From CALXVA01 sp944393025 (GTDB taxonomy: Bacteria; Bacillota; Clostridia; TANB77; CAG-508): DNA of 64,000 nt. This document shows positions 33,500 through 42,280 of the stretch, in pieces. A program made the position numbers and the translations under genes. A model generated the notes under the pieces. That model saw only the letters and a program-made list of their open reading frames with translations. It was not told the origin of the DNA and made no database searches. The DNA lies in assembly GCA_963931445.1 (NCBI GenBank), contig OZ007016.1, forward strand, positions 310,001-374,000. The letters are read 5' to 3'. Positions within the stretch are counted from its first letter, which is position 1, and each line of letters begins with the position of its first letter.

Positions 33500-34391
33500 G
33501 AAATTCCTCCCATATCTGTAATAATAAATTATCAATGCACATATCATAATTTGCATTATTAGTTATTCTATTTTTGGTATTTTCTACAATTTTAATTACA
33601 TTTATGTATCTATTATCATTAGTTTCTTTTAACTTTTTAAAAAAACAAGTATTAAAATATTCAAGTAAAGATAAGATATTTTCTTTTGAGCTATATAATA
33701 AATCTGACCTATTCCAAACATCAATTATATCTTGGTTTAATAAACTATAAATAATATCATTCAAAGAAGTATATATGGACATATTATTATGTATATTTAT
33801 TAATTTTGATATGCTTCCATCACATAAAGATAACAAAGAAGAATCTATATTTATATTTTGTAAATTAGAATATTCAATTAATTCTTCATTTGAGAGTTTT
33901 TGAAAAGCAATTTTAGTACATCTAGATTTTATTGTATTTAATATTTTATTTTCATTTGACAAAACTAGAATAATAATTGCATATTCAGGTGGTTCTTCTA
34001 AAGTTTTCAATAAACAATTTTGTGCTTCTGTAGTCATTAAATCACTATTATCTATTATATATACCTTTTTATTTGATAAAATAGGTTTTTCAGAAACTTT
34101 TTCTTGTAATAATCTAATTTGATTTATTTTAATATTTTTTTCATCTTCAGAATTAACAAGTAAAAAATCTGGATGGCTATTACTTATAAACTTTATGCAA
34201 GAAGAACATTTGTTACATGATTTAACTTCATTTTCACATAAAATCATTTTTGCAAATTCTTTAGCAAAAAGTAATTTGCCAATTCCATCTGTACCAATAA
34301 ACATATAGCTATGAACAAGATTATTTGTATTAACTAAATTAGTTAATAAGTTTTTTACAGAATCATTTCCAATAATATTATCAAAATTCAA
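33471..34391 (-). CDS. holB: DNA polymerase III delta' subunit
   Basis: This is a clamp-loader subunit that opens and places the sliding clamp on DNA. In 306 residues the AAA+ domain has a Walker A-like FIGTDGIGKLLFAKEFA (GxxGxGK) in which the usual serine/threonine is leucine, so it probably does not hydrolyse ATP, as expected of delta'. A four-cysteine zinc site (CENEVKSCNKCSSC) follows, then VYIIDNSDLMTTEAQNCLLKTLEEPP and the sensor KSRCTKIAF. The start codon is TTG, eight bases after AGGAG. It lies 21 bases after lepB and overlaps yaaT by 29 bases. Confidence 0.88.
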   Translation of the reverse strand: MNFDNIIGNDSVKNLLTNLVNTNNLVHSYMFIGTDGIGKLLFAKEFAKMILCENEVKSCNKCSSCIKFISNSHPDFLLVNSEDEKNIKINQIRLLQEKVSEKPILSNKKVYIIDNSDLMTTEAQNCLLKTLEEPPEYAIIILVLSNENKILNTIKSRCTKIAFQKLSNEELIEYSNLQNINIDSSLLSLCDGSISKLINIHNNMSIYTSLNDIIYSLLNQDIIDVWNRSDLLYSSKENILSLLEYFNTCFFKKLKETNDNRYINVIKIVENTKNRITNNANYDMCIDNLLLQIWEEFHEGHCRSKI

Positions 34392-34412
34392 AATATTTCT
34401 CCTAATAAATAA

Positions 34413-35060
34413 TTAATCAACTTTACCAAATAGTGTTAAAGGCCAAAATCTAATCCATACTTTACCTTCTATTTTTTCTAGAGGAATACACCCAAAAGCT
34501 CTACTATCTGTAGAATAATTTCTATTATCTCCCATAACAAATATACAGTTATCTGGTACAACTAAATCATAGTATGGCTGTCCTTTTCCAACATAAGTAA
34601 GTACATTTTCTTCAAGATATGGTTCATCTAATTCTTTATCATTAATAAACACTTTTCCATCTTTAATTTGCAAATGTTCTCCAGGTAGAGCAATAACTCT
34701 TTTTATATAACTTTCTTTTCCAATTTCTAAAAAGTAATAAACAAATTTGCTAAACCAATTAGAAGGGTTTTTGTCATATTTTGCTATTACATCATTAGAA
34801 TCATAACTATCATAAGAACTATATTTAGTTGATGGAGCTTCTAAAGTAACTATGTCTCCACGCTCTGGCATTTGTTTTGTAGTTCTAGACCATCTATTTA
34901 GTATAAGACGCTGATTTTGCTTTAAAGTAGGATACATTGAAGATTGTTTAACAATTGTTGGTGTTCCTATATAATATCTGATTAGTAGTGCCAGTATAAA
35001 AGCTACTAGTATACAAATAATCCATTCTATAATATCTTTAGTTTTATCACTTAATCTCAT
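34413..35060 (-). CDS. lepB: Signal peptidase I
   Basis: It cleaves signal peptides from secreted proteins outside the membrane. The 215-residue protein has one N-terminal membrane helix (about 10-30), then the catalytic Ser in KQSSMYPTL and the catalytic Lys in ESYIKRVIALPGEH, followed by the conserved GDNRNYSTDSRAFG and PLEKIEGK boxes. A loop of about 25 residues between the Ser and Lys boxes (SYDSYDSNDVIAKYDKNP) is longer than in Bacillus SipS. The ATG is preceded by AGGAAGTG. It is the first gene of the lepB-holB-ricT-ferredoxin run on the minus strand. Confidence 0.93.
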   Translation of the reverse strand: MRLSDKTKDIIEWIICILVAFILALLIRYYIGTPTIVKQSSMYPTLKQNQRLILNRWSRTTKQMPERGDIVTLEAPSTKYSSYDSYDSNDVIAKYDKNPSNWFSKFVYYFLEIGKESYIKRVIALPGEHLQIKDGKVFINDKELDEPYLEENVLTYVGKGQPYYDLVVPDNCIFVMGDNRNYSTDSRAFGCIPLEKIEGKVWIRFWPLTLFGKVD

Positions 35061-35113
35061 TTAAACACTTCCTAAGTTTAATAATTTTGTATAACAATTT
35101 AAAATACTATATT

Positions 35114-35142
35114 ATTATATATGTTTTTTTGAAAGTTATCAA
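35114..35142 (-). promoter_or_regulatory. Promoter of the lepB operon
   Basis: On the minus strand TTGATA and TATAAT are 17 bases apart, about 54 bases before the lepB start codon. Confidence 0.6.
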
Positions 35143-35214
35143 TGGTTTTTAGTATAAAATATGAAAAAACAGAAAGATTAAATATAAAGTAATAATAAAA
35201 ATTTTGTATATTAA

Positions 35215-35243
35215 TTGACAATAGTTTAAAGTTGAATTATTAT
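35215..35243 (+). promoter_or_regulatory. Promoter of the glycine-rich protein gene
   Basis: TTGACA and TATTAT are 17 bases apart, 56 bases before the ATG. It is divergent from the lepB promoter. Confidence 0.65.
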
Positions 35244-35298
35244 ATAAACATATAATTAATAAAGTCAAAAGATAAAATAGAAAGAATGGTGTTTAAAT

Positions 35299-36282
35299 AT
35301 GAAAATTAAAACAACATTAAAAAAACAAAAAGGTTCAATAGCAGTTTATGTGTCTATAGTATTGTTAAGTATGTTAGTAGTACTCTCAGCAATGTTTATG
35401 TTGTTAACAACAACAAGAAAAAGACAGTTAACTACTGCAATGAAATTAAAAGAAACATATGAAGCTGATAATAAAAATGCGTCAAATATATATAAAGCAT
35501 TATTAAAAAAAATGGAACCTGATCAAAAAGAATTTGAATTTGCTTACACAGGAGCAATGCAAACTTTTACTGCACCAGCAGATGGTGTATATGAATTTGA
35601 GTTGGCAGGAGCATCAGGATCTGGTGGTAACACATATGGAACTAGTTATATTGGAACAGGTGGAAAAGGTGCAAAAATTGTAGCAAAATTTATATTAAAA
35701 AAAGGAGATGTGGTGGATTTAGTCGTGGGGGAACAAGGAAGTTGTACACAAGCAACTGCTAGGGATGGAACAGCTGGAGGAGGTGGTGGAGGTACATTTG
35801 CCTTCAAAAGAATATCTAGTATAACAGATTCAAGATATCAATTTACTAAAGGAAACATAAACTATGAGACATTACTTGCAGTAGCTGGAGGAGGAGGTAG
35901 TCAAGATTGTGCATATAAGAATACAAGTTCAACTGGATATAATGGAGAAGCAGTAAATTATAAATCACCTAATAACTATACTGCATATTCAACAGCTACT
36001 AAAGCTGGTACATCGAGTTCATCTACTAGTAACACCATGGGAATATCTCAATTCATAACATATGATTCAAAAGGAGCATATTATACAAGAAGTAATGGAA
36101 GATCACAAGGCGGCTATGGAGGTGGAGGAGCTTCAGATGATAACTATTCATATGGAGGAGGTTGGTGTAAAGGAACTAATACATACCAATCAACAAGTTG
36201 GTCATTAGATACATCAGCAATAGGAACAGATGGAGCTAATACAGGAAATGGATATGCAAAAATAACATGGATAGATTTTTAA
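35299..36282 (+). CDS. Glycine-rich surface protein with a pilin-like N-terminus
   Basis: The 327 residues begin with KKQKGSIAVYVSIVLLSMLVVLSAMFML, a hydrophobic segment like the N-terminal helix of PilX-type minor pilins, preceded by basic residues and Gly. After a short linker, residues about 75-327 are a glycine-rich domain (PADGVYEFELAGASGSGG, GGKGAKIVAKF, LAVAGGGG, GGYGGGGASDD, GNGYAKITWIDF). This resembles the glycine-rich domain first described for ALK/LTK receptors and found in bacterial surface proteins. No prepilin peptidase or pilus motor gene is near. It is monocistronic, between its own promoter and a long terminator. The role, possibly adhesion, is inferred. Confidence 0.75.
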   Translation: MKIKTTLKKQKGSIAVYVSIVLLSMLVVLSAMFMLLTTTRKRQLTTAMKLKETYEADNKNASNIYKALLKKMEPDQKEFEFAYTGAMQTFTAPADGVYEFELAGASGSGGNTYGTSYIGTGGKGAKIVAKFILKKGDVVDLVVGEQGSCTQATARDGTAGGGGGGTFAFKRISSITDSRYQFTKGNINYETLLAVAGGGGSQDCAYKNTSSTGYNGEAVNYKSPNNYTAYSTATKAGTSSSSTSNTMGISQFITYDSKGAYYTRSNGRSQGGYGGGGASDDNYSYGGGWCKGTNTYQSTSWSLDTSAIGTDGANTGNGYAKITWIDF

Positions 36283-36340
36283 AATAAATATGATGTATAA
36301 ATTATTAGATTATAATGAATTTATACATCATATTTATTTT
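36281..36340 (+). terminator. Long terminator stem of the glycine-rich protein gene
   Basis: AAATAAATATGATGTATAAA and the bases after it pair perfectly over about 22 bases with AATTTATACATCATATTTAT, leaving a loop of about 14 bases. T-rich sequence follows. Confidence 0.7.
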
Positions 36341-36391
36341 ATATTTTTTAATATATAAATAATATTTTTTGGAAAACTTTTCCTATAAACA

Positions 36392-36420
36392 TTGACCTTT
36401 TAGGCTTTTCCGTATATAAT
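36392..36420 (+). promoter_or_regulatory. Promoter of minDE-rodA
   Basis: TTGACC and TATAAT are 17 bases apart. A palindromic GGAAAACTTTTCC sits just upstream of the -35 box. Confidence 0.7.
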
Positions 36421-36455
36421 ATTATTGTTTTAATTATGCATTTTTATTGAAACAA

Positions 36456-36479
36456 AAAACAACTAAAAAAAGTTGTTTT
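36456..36479 (+). promoter_or_regulatory. Terminator-like hairpin in the minD leader
   Basis: AAAACAACT pairs with AGTTGTTTT across a six-A loop. It lies just before the minD ribosome site (AAGGAGG) and could act as a weak attenuator. The T-run is short. Confidence 0.45.
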
Positions 36480-36501
36480 AAATTTATAAGGAGGAAAACA
36501 T

Positions 36502-37302
36502 ATGGGAGAGGTTATAGTTATAACATCCGGAAAAGGTGGAGTAGGAAAAACCACTACAACAGCTAACTTAGGTGCAGCATTGGCTTTAAGAGGAAAAAAA
36601 GTTGCACTTGTAGATACTGATATTGGCTTAAGAAACTTAGATGTTGTAATGGGCTTAGAAAACAGAATTGTATATGATATAGTTGATGTTGTAGAAGAAA
36701 AATGTAAGCTAAGACAAGCCCTTATAAAAGATAAAAGATTTAATGAGCTATTTCTACTACCAGCTGCTCAAACAAGAGATAAAAGTGCAATAAATGAAGA
36801 ACAAATGAAAGAACTAATAGGAAAACTAAAAGACGAATTTGATTATATATTGATAGATTGTCCAGCAGGAATTGAACAAGGATTTAAAAATGCTATAGCA
36901 GGGGCTAGTAGAGCTATTGTAGTAACAACAGCAGAAATATCAGCAATAAGAGATGCAGATAGAATAGTGGGATTATTAGAAGCATCTGAAATAAAAAATC
37001 CAGAATTAGTAATAAATAGAATTAGACCTGCAATGATAAAAAAAGGGGAAATGATGGATGTTGAAGATATTGTAGACTTATTGTCTATAGATTTAATAGG
37101 TGTTGTTCCAGATGATGAATATATAATAACTCAAACAAATAAAGGAGAGCCAGTTGTTACAAAAGATAAAGCACCATCAGGTAAGGCATACACAGAGATA
37201 GCAAGAAGAATTTTAGGTGAAAATATTGATGTAACAATTCCTGGAAGAAAAGAAGGCCTATTTAGTAAAATGAGAGGTTTTTTCGCAAAAGGCAAACATT
37301 AA
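36502..37302 (+). CDS. minD: Septum-site determining ATPase MinD
   Basis: MinD is a membrane-associated ATPase that sets where the division ring forms. The 266-residue protein has the deviant Walker A VITSGKGGVGKTTTTANLG, the switch regions DTDIGLRNLDVVMGLENRIVYD and YILIDCPAGIEQGF, and ends in an amphipathic helix GLFSKMRGFFAKGKH that targets the membrane. Length matches the family. It is followed by minE after 18 bases. No minC is found upstream, where a terminator and unrelated surface gene sit. Confidence 0.96.
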   Translation: MGEVIVITSGKGGVGKTTTTANLGAALALRGKKVALVDTDIGLRNLDVVMGLENRIVYDIVDVVEEKCKLRQALIKDKRFNELFLLPAAQTRDKSAINEEQMKELIGKLKDEFDYILIDCPAGIEQGFKNAIAGASRAIVVTTAEISAIRDADRIVGLLEASEIKNPELVINRIRPAMIKKGEMMDVEDIVDLLSIDLIGVVPDDEYIITQTNKGEPVVTKDKAPSGKAYTEIARRILGENIDVTIPGRKEGLFSKMRGFFAKGKH

Positions 37303-37320
37303 TACTATTGGAGGTTAAAT

Positions 37321-37857
37321 ATGTTTAAAAACATAATACAGTTTTTTAATAAATTAAAAAAAAGCGAAAAAGAAGAATCTAAAAGTACTGCAAAAGAAAG
37401 GCTTCATCTAGTTTTAGCACAAGATAGAGCAAATATTTCAGCAGATTTTTTAGAAATGATGAAACAAGAAATTTTAGAAGTTATAAAAAAATATATAGAT
37501 ATAGATGAAAAAGCAATAGATGTAAGATTAACCAATAAAGAAGGAGAAGATGGCTCTGTTGGAGCACCTGCTCTATATGCAAATATACCAATTATAACAA
37601 TAAAAAATGAAGCAAGAAAATTAGAAGGAAAAGTTAAAATACAAGAAGAAAATAAAGAAGAAGAAAACACTGTTCAAAGTGAAAGTGATAAAGAAGAAGA
37701 AAATCTAATTAGTAAAAATAGTGATGAGGAGTTAAAAGAAAACGAAAATTATGGAAATACTAATTTAAAAAATGAAGATCAAAATTTGGAAAAACAGGCC
37801 GATTCTCAAGAAAATGAAAATTTAGAAGAGGTTGATAATGAAAAGAAAAATTCTTAA
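37321..37857 (+). CDS. minE: Cell-division topological specificity factor MinE with an acidic C-terminal extension
   Basis: MinE stimulates the MinD ATPase and drives its movement. Residues 1-95 are a normal MinE: the membrane-binding start MFKNIIQFF, the MinD-contacting AKERLHLVLAQDRANI, and the dimer part IDEKAIDVRLTNKEG. Usual length is about 90 residues, but this one has 178. The added tail from about 95 is made almost wholly of Glu, Asp, Asn, Lys and Ser (EENKEEENTVQSESDKEEENL and so on), probably disordered. Its role is unknown. The last codons overlap the rodA start. Confidence 0.92.
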   Translation: MFKNIIQFFNKLKKSEKEESKSTAKERLHLVLAQDRANISADFLEMMKQEILEVIKKYIDIDEKAIDVRLTNKEGEDGSVGAPALYANIPIITIKNEARKLEGKVKIQEENKEEENTVQSESDKEEENLISKNSDEELKENENYGNTNLKNEDQNLEKQADSQENENLEEVDNEKKNS

Positions 37858-38944
37858 AAATATAGAATGGGGAATACTTATTTGTACTATTGTATTAGTA
37901 GCAATAGGACTTGTCGCTCTTACATCTGCAACTCAAAATTCAAATTATGATGAACTGAAGAAACAAATTATTTGGGTAGTAATAAGTTTTCCAATTTTAA
38001 TAATCATAATATTCATAGATTATAATATTATAGCTAAAATATCACCAATATTATATGGAATAATACTTATTCTTTTATTTGCAGTATTATTTACCGAGCC
38101 AATTAATGGAGCTACTAGTTGGTTTGGAGTGGGTTCATTTTCAATTCAACCTGCAGAATTTGCTAAGATTATATGTATATTAATTTTAGCATTATTAATG
38201 TCAAAAATACAAAAAAATGGGAAAGATGAAATTAGTAAAATAAGTAAATTATTTTTAATTTTAACAGTCTTTGCAGTACCAGTTATATTAATAATAAAAC
38301 AACCAGACTATGGAACAGCTTTAGCCTTTGTTATGGCACTAATATTTATGTTGTTCACAGCAGGAATTAAAAAAAGATATATAATAATATCTTTAATTTT
38401 AGTGATTATAGCAATTCCACTTTTATATTTTTTCATACTTCCAGAACATGCTAAAACAAGAATTGATGTATATTTAAATCCGGAATTAGATCCAAGAGGA
38501 GCAGGTTATAATATTATTCAATCAAAACTAGCGATAGGAGCAGGACAACTATTTGGAATGGGATTATTTAAAGGAAATCAAACTCAATTAGGATTTTTAT
38601 ATCCAAAAACTACAGACTTTATATTTTCTTTAATTGCAGAAGAAATGGGCTTCATAATTGCAGCTATGATTATAATATTATATGTAATATTGATTACAAA
38701 AGCTATATTTGTAGCAAAAACAGCTAAAGATGATTTAGGATCATATATTGCTATAGGAATATCAGGAGTATTTTTCTTTCATATGATAGAAAATATAGGA
38801 ATGACAATGGGACTTTTGCCTATAACAGGAATTCCTTTACCTTTTGTAAGCTATGGAGGAAGCTCATTATTAAGTAATTTTATAATGATTGGGCTATTAT
38901 TAAATATTTCTGGCAGAAGACAAAAAGCTATTTTCATAGATTAA
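37838..38944 (+). CDS. rodA: SEDS peptidoglycan polymerase RodA
   Basis: It polymerises lipid II into glycan strands during cell elongation, with a class B penicillin-binding protein as partner. The 368-residue protein has about ten membrane helices and typical SEDS motifs: TSWFGVGSFSIQPAEFAKI, QPDYGTAL, GAGYNIIQSKLAIGAGQLFGMGLFKGNQTQL, DFIFSLIAEEMGF and LPFVSYGGSSLL near the C-terminus. ATG is chosen over an upstream TTG, and it lies inside the end of minE, so rodA is translationally linked to minDE. The minDE-rodA order is known in Clostridia. Confidence 0.92.
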   Translation: MKRKILKNIEWGILICTIVLVAIGLVALTSATQNSNYDELKKQIIWVVISFPILIIIIFIDYNIIAKISPILYGIILILLFAVLFTEPINGATSWFGVGSFSIQPAEFAKIICILILALLMSKIQKNGKDEISKISKLFLILTVFAVPVILIIKQPDYGTALAFVMALIFMLFTAGIKKRYIIISLILVIIAIPLLYFFILPEHAKTRIDVYLNPELDPRGAGYNIIQSKLAIGAGQLFGMGLFKGNQTQLGFLYPKTTDFIFSLIAEEMGFIIAAMIIILYVILITKAIFVAKTAKDDLGSYIAIGISGVFFFHMIENIGMTMGLLPITGIPLPFVSYGGSSLLSNFIMIGLLLNISGRRQKAIFID

Positions 38945-38980
38945 AATAAAAATATTTATAATTTAATAAATTTCTATATT

Positions 38981-39122
38981 AAAGATGTACAATAAATATT
39001 TTTATTTTTGTTTTCGTCCCCCAACTGCATACAAACTGTATAAACATTGTTTAACAGTTTGTAATTTGTCGGTCCCCACCTTAAGACTTCATCAAAAATA
39101 AAAATATTTATTGTACATCTTT
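38981..39122. repeat. 142-bp element with perfect 30-bp terminal inverted repeats
   Basis: The arm starting AAAGATGTACAATAAATATT at the left is found in perfect complement (ending AATATTTATTGTACATCTTT) at the right. Inside, TACAAACTGT-TAAACA pairs with TGTTTA-ACAGTTTGTA, and CCCCC and CCCC runs flank this second stem. No protein is encoded. The form suits a MITE-like element or a highly structured RNA. It fills the whole space between rodA and dusB. Confidence 0.85.
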
Positions 39123-39152
39123 AATTATATATTTTCAGAAAGGACTAATTAA

Positions 39153-40118
39153 ATGTATTTAAAGAAAATAAAAATAGGAAATGTAGAGTTGAGAAATAAT
39201 ATACTTTTAGCTCCAATGGCAGGGATAACAGACCTGCCATTTAGAGTGATGTGCGAAAAATATGGTGCAGGATTAACTTGTACAGAAATGATTAGTAGTA
39301 AAGGGCTATTTTACAATGATGAAAAAACAAAGCTATTATTAAATATAGAAAAGGATAAAAAACCTGTTGCTGTTCAAATATTTGGAAGTGATATAAAAGC
39401 ACTTAAATATGCGAGTGAATATGTAAGTGTTTTTGCAAATATTGTAGATATAAACTTTGGATGTCCAGCTCCTAAAATAGTTAAAAATGGAGATGGAAGC
39501 AGCATCCTAAGAAATTTAGAATTATTAGAAGAAATTGCAAAAGAAGTTGTAAAATCATCTAAAGTTCCAGTAACTGCCAAAATAAGAAAAGGTTGGGATA
39601 ATAATAATATAGTAGCAATAGAAGTAGCAAAAATATTAGAAAAATCAGGAATATCAGCAATTACAATTCATGGGAGAACAAGAAGTGAATTTTATTCTGG
39701 AAATGCAGATTGGGAAATAATAAAAAAGATTAAAAAATCTGTAAATATTCCAGTAATAGGAAATGGAGATATTAAATCTAAAGAAGATGCAAAAAGGATG
39801 TTTATGCAAACTGGTGTGGACGGAATAATGATAGGAAGAGCTGCAATAGGAAAGCCTTGGATTTTTGAAGAAATTATAAATTATTTAAGTGAAAAAGAAC
39901 AAAGAGTAATTAGTAATGATGAAAAGCTAAGTATAATATTAGAACACATAAAACTTGCAGTAGAAGAAAAAGGAGAGAAAATAGCAATAAAAGAAATGAG
40001 GAAACACTTAGCATATTATATTAGGAATGGAAAAGATGCAAGCAAATTGAGAGAAAAAATAAATAAAATAGAAGAAAGGGTAGAATTAGAAAATTGTTTA
40101 AAGCAATATTTTAATTAA
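39153..40118 (+). CDS. dusB: tRNA-dihydrouridine synthase, DusB type
   Basis: This flavin enzyme reduces uridines in the D loop of tRNA. The 321-residue protein shows NILLAPMAGITDLPFRVMCEKYG, the catalytic Cys in INFGCPAPKI, ITIHGRTR, NIPVIGNGDI and GVDGIMIGRAAIGKPW (FMN phosphate site), and ends in the helical RNA-binding domain with EMRKHLAYYIRNG. Family length is usual. Its ATG follows AGAAAGGA. It begins 30 bases after the long inverted-repeat element, which may supply or disturb its promoter. Confidence 0.94.
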   Translation: MYLKKIKIGNVELRNNILLAPMAGITDLPFRVMCEKYGAGLTCTEMISSKGLFYNDEKTKLLLNIEKDKKPVAVQIFGSDIKALKYASEYVSVFANIVDINFGCPAPKIVKNGDGSSILRNLELLEEIAKEVVKSSKVPVTAKIRKGWDNNNIVAIEVAKILEKSGISAITIHGRTRSEFYSGNADWEIIKKIKKSVNIPVIGNGDIKSKEDAKRMFMQTGVDGIMIGRAAIGKPWIFEEIINYLSEKEQRVISNDEKLSIILEHIKLAVEEKGEKIAIKEMRKHLAYYIRNGKDASKLREKINKIEERVELENCLKQYFN

Positions 40119-40129
40119 TAATTTATAAA

Positions 40130-40166
40130 AATAATCTCTAGATTTATTTTAGGAGGTTATTTTTTT
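40130..40166 (+). terminator. Terminator of dusB
   Basis: AATAATCTCT pairs with GGAGGTTATT (two G-U pairs) and is followed by seven Ts. The rest of the gap to the mazF start (about 240 bases) has no frame; a promoter TTTACA/GATAAT with 16-base spacing is visible at 40301-40328. Confidence 0.65.
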
Positions 40167-40408
40167 ATAGTGAAAATTACTGGGTTTTTTTATAAAAATT
40201 TTTTGAAAAAATATATAAAATATTAAAATATGGCAATAATATAAATAATGGATTAAGGAACTTTAAAAGTATATTTTTAAGATTAACTGAAATAAAAAGG
40301 TTTACATATTATATAAAGAGATGATAATTAATTTAATTTATTATTTCAAGTTAATTAAAATATATTAAAAAATAAACCTTAATTATAGAAACATTAGGAG
40401 TGAAGAAT

Positions 40409-40756
40409 ATGGTAATAAAAAGAGGAGATATGTTTTATGCAGATTTAAGTCCAGTTGTTGGTTCAGAACAGGGAGGAATAAGGCCAGTTTTAATTATACA
40501 AAATGATATGGGAAATAAACATAGTCCAACAGTTATAGCAGCAGCAATTACTTCACAAACAGGAAAAAACAAATTGCCAACACATATAGAAATAGGTTCT
40601 CAAAATAACGGATTGAAAGCAGACTCAGTTGTTTTAACTGAACAGATAAGAACTATAGATAAAAGTAGACTAAAGGAAAAAATAGGTCACATAGATGATG
40701 AAAAAATAATTTCACAAGTAAATAATGCTTTAGGAGTGAGCTTTGGATTAGAGTAA
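40409..40756 (+). CDS. mazF: MazF/PemK-family endoribonuclease toxin (NdoA-like)
   Basis: Toxins of this family cut mRNA at short sequence motifs. The 115-residue protein has the typical start MVIKRGDMFYADLSPVVGSEQGGIRPVLIIQND, the catalytic-region SPTVIAAAITSQ and LPTHIEI, and VVLTEQIRTIDKSRL, and ends at the usual length. ATG is preferred over a GTG three codons earlier because TTAGGAG is suitably placed. The antitoxin (EndoAI/MazE) that normally lies just upstream is missing: no frame of more than about 20 codons with a ribosome site exists in the 280 bases between dusB and this gene. Confidence 0.93.
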   Translation: MVIKRGDMFYADLSPVVGSEQGGIRPVLIIQNDMGNKHSPTVIAAAITSQTGKNKLPTHIEIGSQNNGLKADSVVLTEQIRTIDKSRLKEKIGHIDDEKIISQVNNALGVSFGLE

Positions 40757-40760
40757 AAAT

Positions 40761-40796
40761 ATAAAGTTGTGTAAATTTATTTTTACACAACTTTAT
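40761..40796. terminator. Bidirectional terminator between mazF and the HD-GYP gene
   Basis: ATAAAGTTGTGTAAA pairs perfectly over 15 bases with TTTACACAACTTTAT across a short loop. It serves both convergent genes. Confidence 0.85.
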
Positions 40797-40801
40797 AGAT
40801 A

Positions 40802-41734
40802 TTAAATCTCTAATTTTTTAATAATTTTTATTTCATCATACAATTTTTTTATCCTATCACTTCTTATTTCTAAAGCATTTTTATATTCTTCATATACTTG
40901 CTTAAAATTATCAAAATTCTCATCAGCAGCAAATAACAGTTTCATACCTTCTTTGTAATAACTTTTTTTCTTATCTGATTTTGAATCGTTCATTTTATCA
41001 TTATATTTACAAATTAATTCCAATCTTTTAATATTTTCCTTTAAATAATCTAGATATTCATATAAACAACTAATTTCGTATAATATATCATCTATTACAA
41101 CTTTAAATAAAACTTTTAAAATTCTTTTATTAATTTTTCCAACTTTAGAAATTTGTGACAAATGATCTAATGCTAAAAATTTAGGATCTGGTTTTGCATC
41201 TTTTATTAAATCTTTTAAAGTTTCAGATATATTAACATGAGTTGTATATTGCCTTTTAGTAACTATTGCATCATATTCATCTGCTACACGAATTATTTGT
41301 GCTTCCATTGGAATTTTTGTAATTCCATTTGGATAACCACTACCATTTAAAGCTTCATGATGATCTAATGGACCTATTGCATAAGGTCTTAATTTTAAAT
41401 CTTTCATACACATTTCATAGCCTTGAGTAGTATGAGTTTTCATAATTTCAAATTCCTCATCTGTTAACTTATCTGGTTTATTTAAAATCGCAGAAGGAAT
41501 AAATAATTTACCAATATCATGTAAATACGCACAAATAGTACAATAAATTGTAAAATTTTTATTACAATGTAAATATTCACAAATTCTACAAACTAAGTTT
41601 GCAACATTTTCACTATGTCTGCGAGTAAAAAAATCTAAACTGCCTAAAATATCTAATTGATACCTCATTGTTTTATCTAAGTTATATGATTTTAAATTAA
41701 TTGGATTATAAAAATCAAATTTTTCGTTTTTCAT
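40802..41734 (-). CDS. HD-GYP-domain protein, likely cyclic-di-GMP phosphodiesterase
   Basis: It belongs to metal-dependent phosphohydrolases that break down c-di-GMP. The 310-residue protein has RRHSENVANLVCRICEYL, the HD pair in AYLHDIGKLFIPSAILNKP, EIMKTHTTQGYE, and DHHEALNGSGYPNGI. That last element is the GYP motif of the HD-GYP family, with DEYDAI after it. The C-terminal 110 residues are helical with coiled-coil character and no sensor domain. AGGAGAAATTT precedes the ATG. Together with the GGDEF protein at 11.4 kb this shows that both making and breaking of c-di-GMP occur in this genome. Confidence 0.88.
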   Translation of the reverse strand: MKNEKFDFYNPINLKSYNLDKTMRYQLDILGSLDFFTRRHSENVANLVCRICEYLHCNKNFTIYCTICAYLHDIGKLFIPSAILNKPDKLTDEEFEIMKTHTTQGYEMCMKDLKLRPYAIGPLDHHEALNGSGYPNGITKIPMEAQIIRVADEYDAIVTKRQYTTHVNISETLKDLIKDAKPDPKFLALDHLSQISKVGKINKRILKVLFKVVIDDILYEISCLYEYLDYLKENIKRLELICKYNDKMNDSKSDKKKSYYKEGMKLLFAADENFDNFKQVYEEYKNALEIRSDRIKKLYDEIKIIKKLEI

Positions 41735-42280
41735 AAATTTCTCCTATGTTTAATAATATAAATTAATAATACAACAAATTAAAAAAAAAAACAAGAAATT
41801 AATAATATAAAAATTTAAAAAAATAAGTATAATATAAAAAAAATGGTATATACTAATATCATAAGATTAATATTAGTTGAAATAAGAGTAATATGAGATA
41901 TTTATTTAATGTTTTATATTATTCGAGCAAAGATATATAATAGTGTAATGATCTTATATTATTATATGTCGGAGATGTATGAATATATTATTTGTATGTA
42001 AGCTATACTAAAGCTATATTTACTTATATTTAAGTTTGTAAATGTAATTTTATTAGTGTATGGTTAAATTATATGTAATATATTCGAATTAAGATTGTTT
42101 TTGTATTTTTTAATGGTTGTTAATAGTCCTTGAATGGATGAATATGGCTATTATGGGTGCATTAATGGTCGAGCGAATGATTAATATATTTGGTGAGTTA
42201 GCTTATTTATACAGTAATGTATATTAGGTTATAAATTAGGTATATTAGTTTTAGCTGAAGATTAATATTGGTTTTATGAT
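41735..42280. other. Long gene-free stretch with unusual composition
   Basis: No frame of useful length was found on either strand. From about 41900 the plus strand is richer in G and T than surrounding coding DNA (repeated ATGG, GGTT, TGTAT), with many short ATTAT and TATAT runs. It could be a decayed gene or a non-coding RNA; no convincing promoter was located. A perfect hairpin closes it on the right. Confidence 0.5.

Noticed and set aside
38981..39122. Riboswitch for dusB
   Set aside because: The perfect 30-bp outer arms and absence of any known aptamer core fit a repeat element better than a riboswitch.
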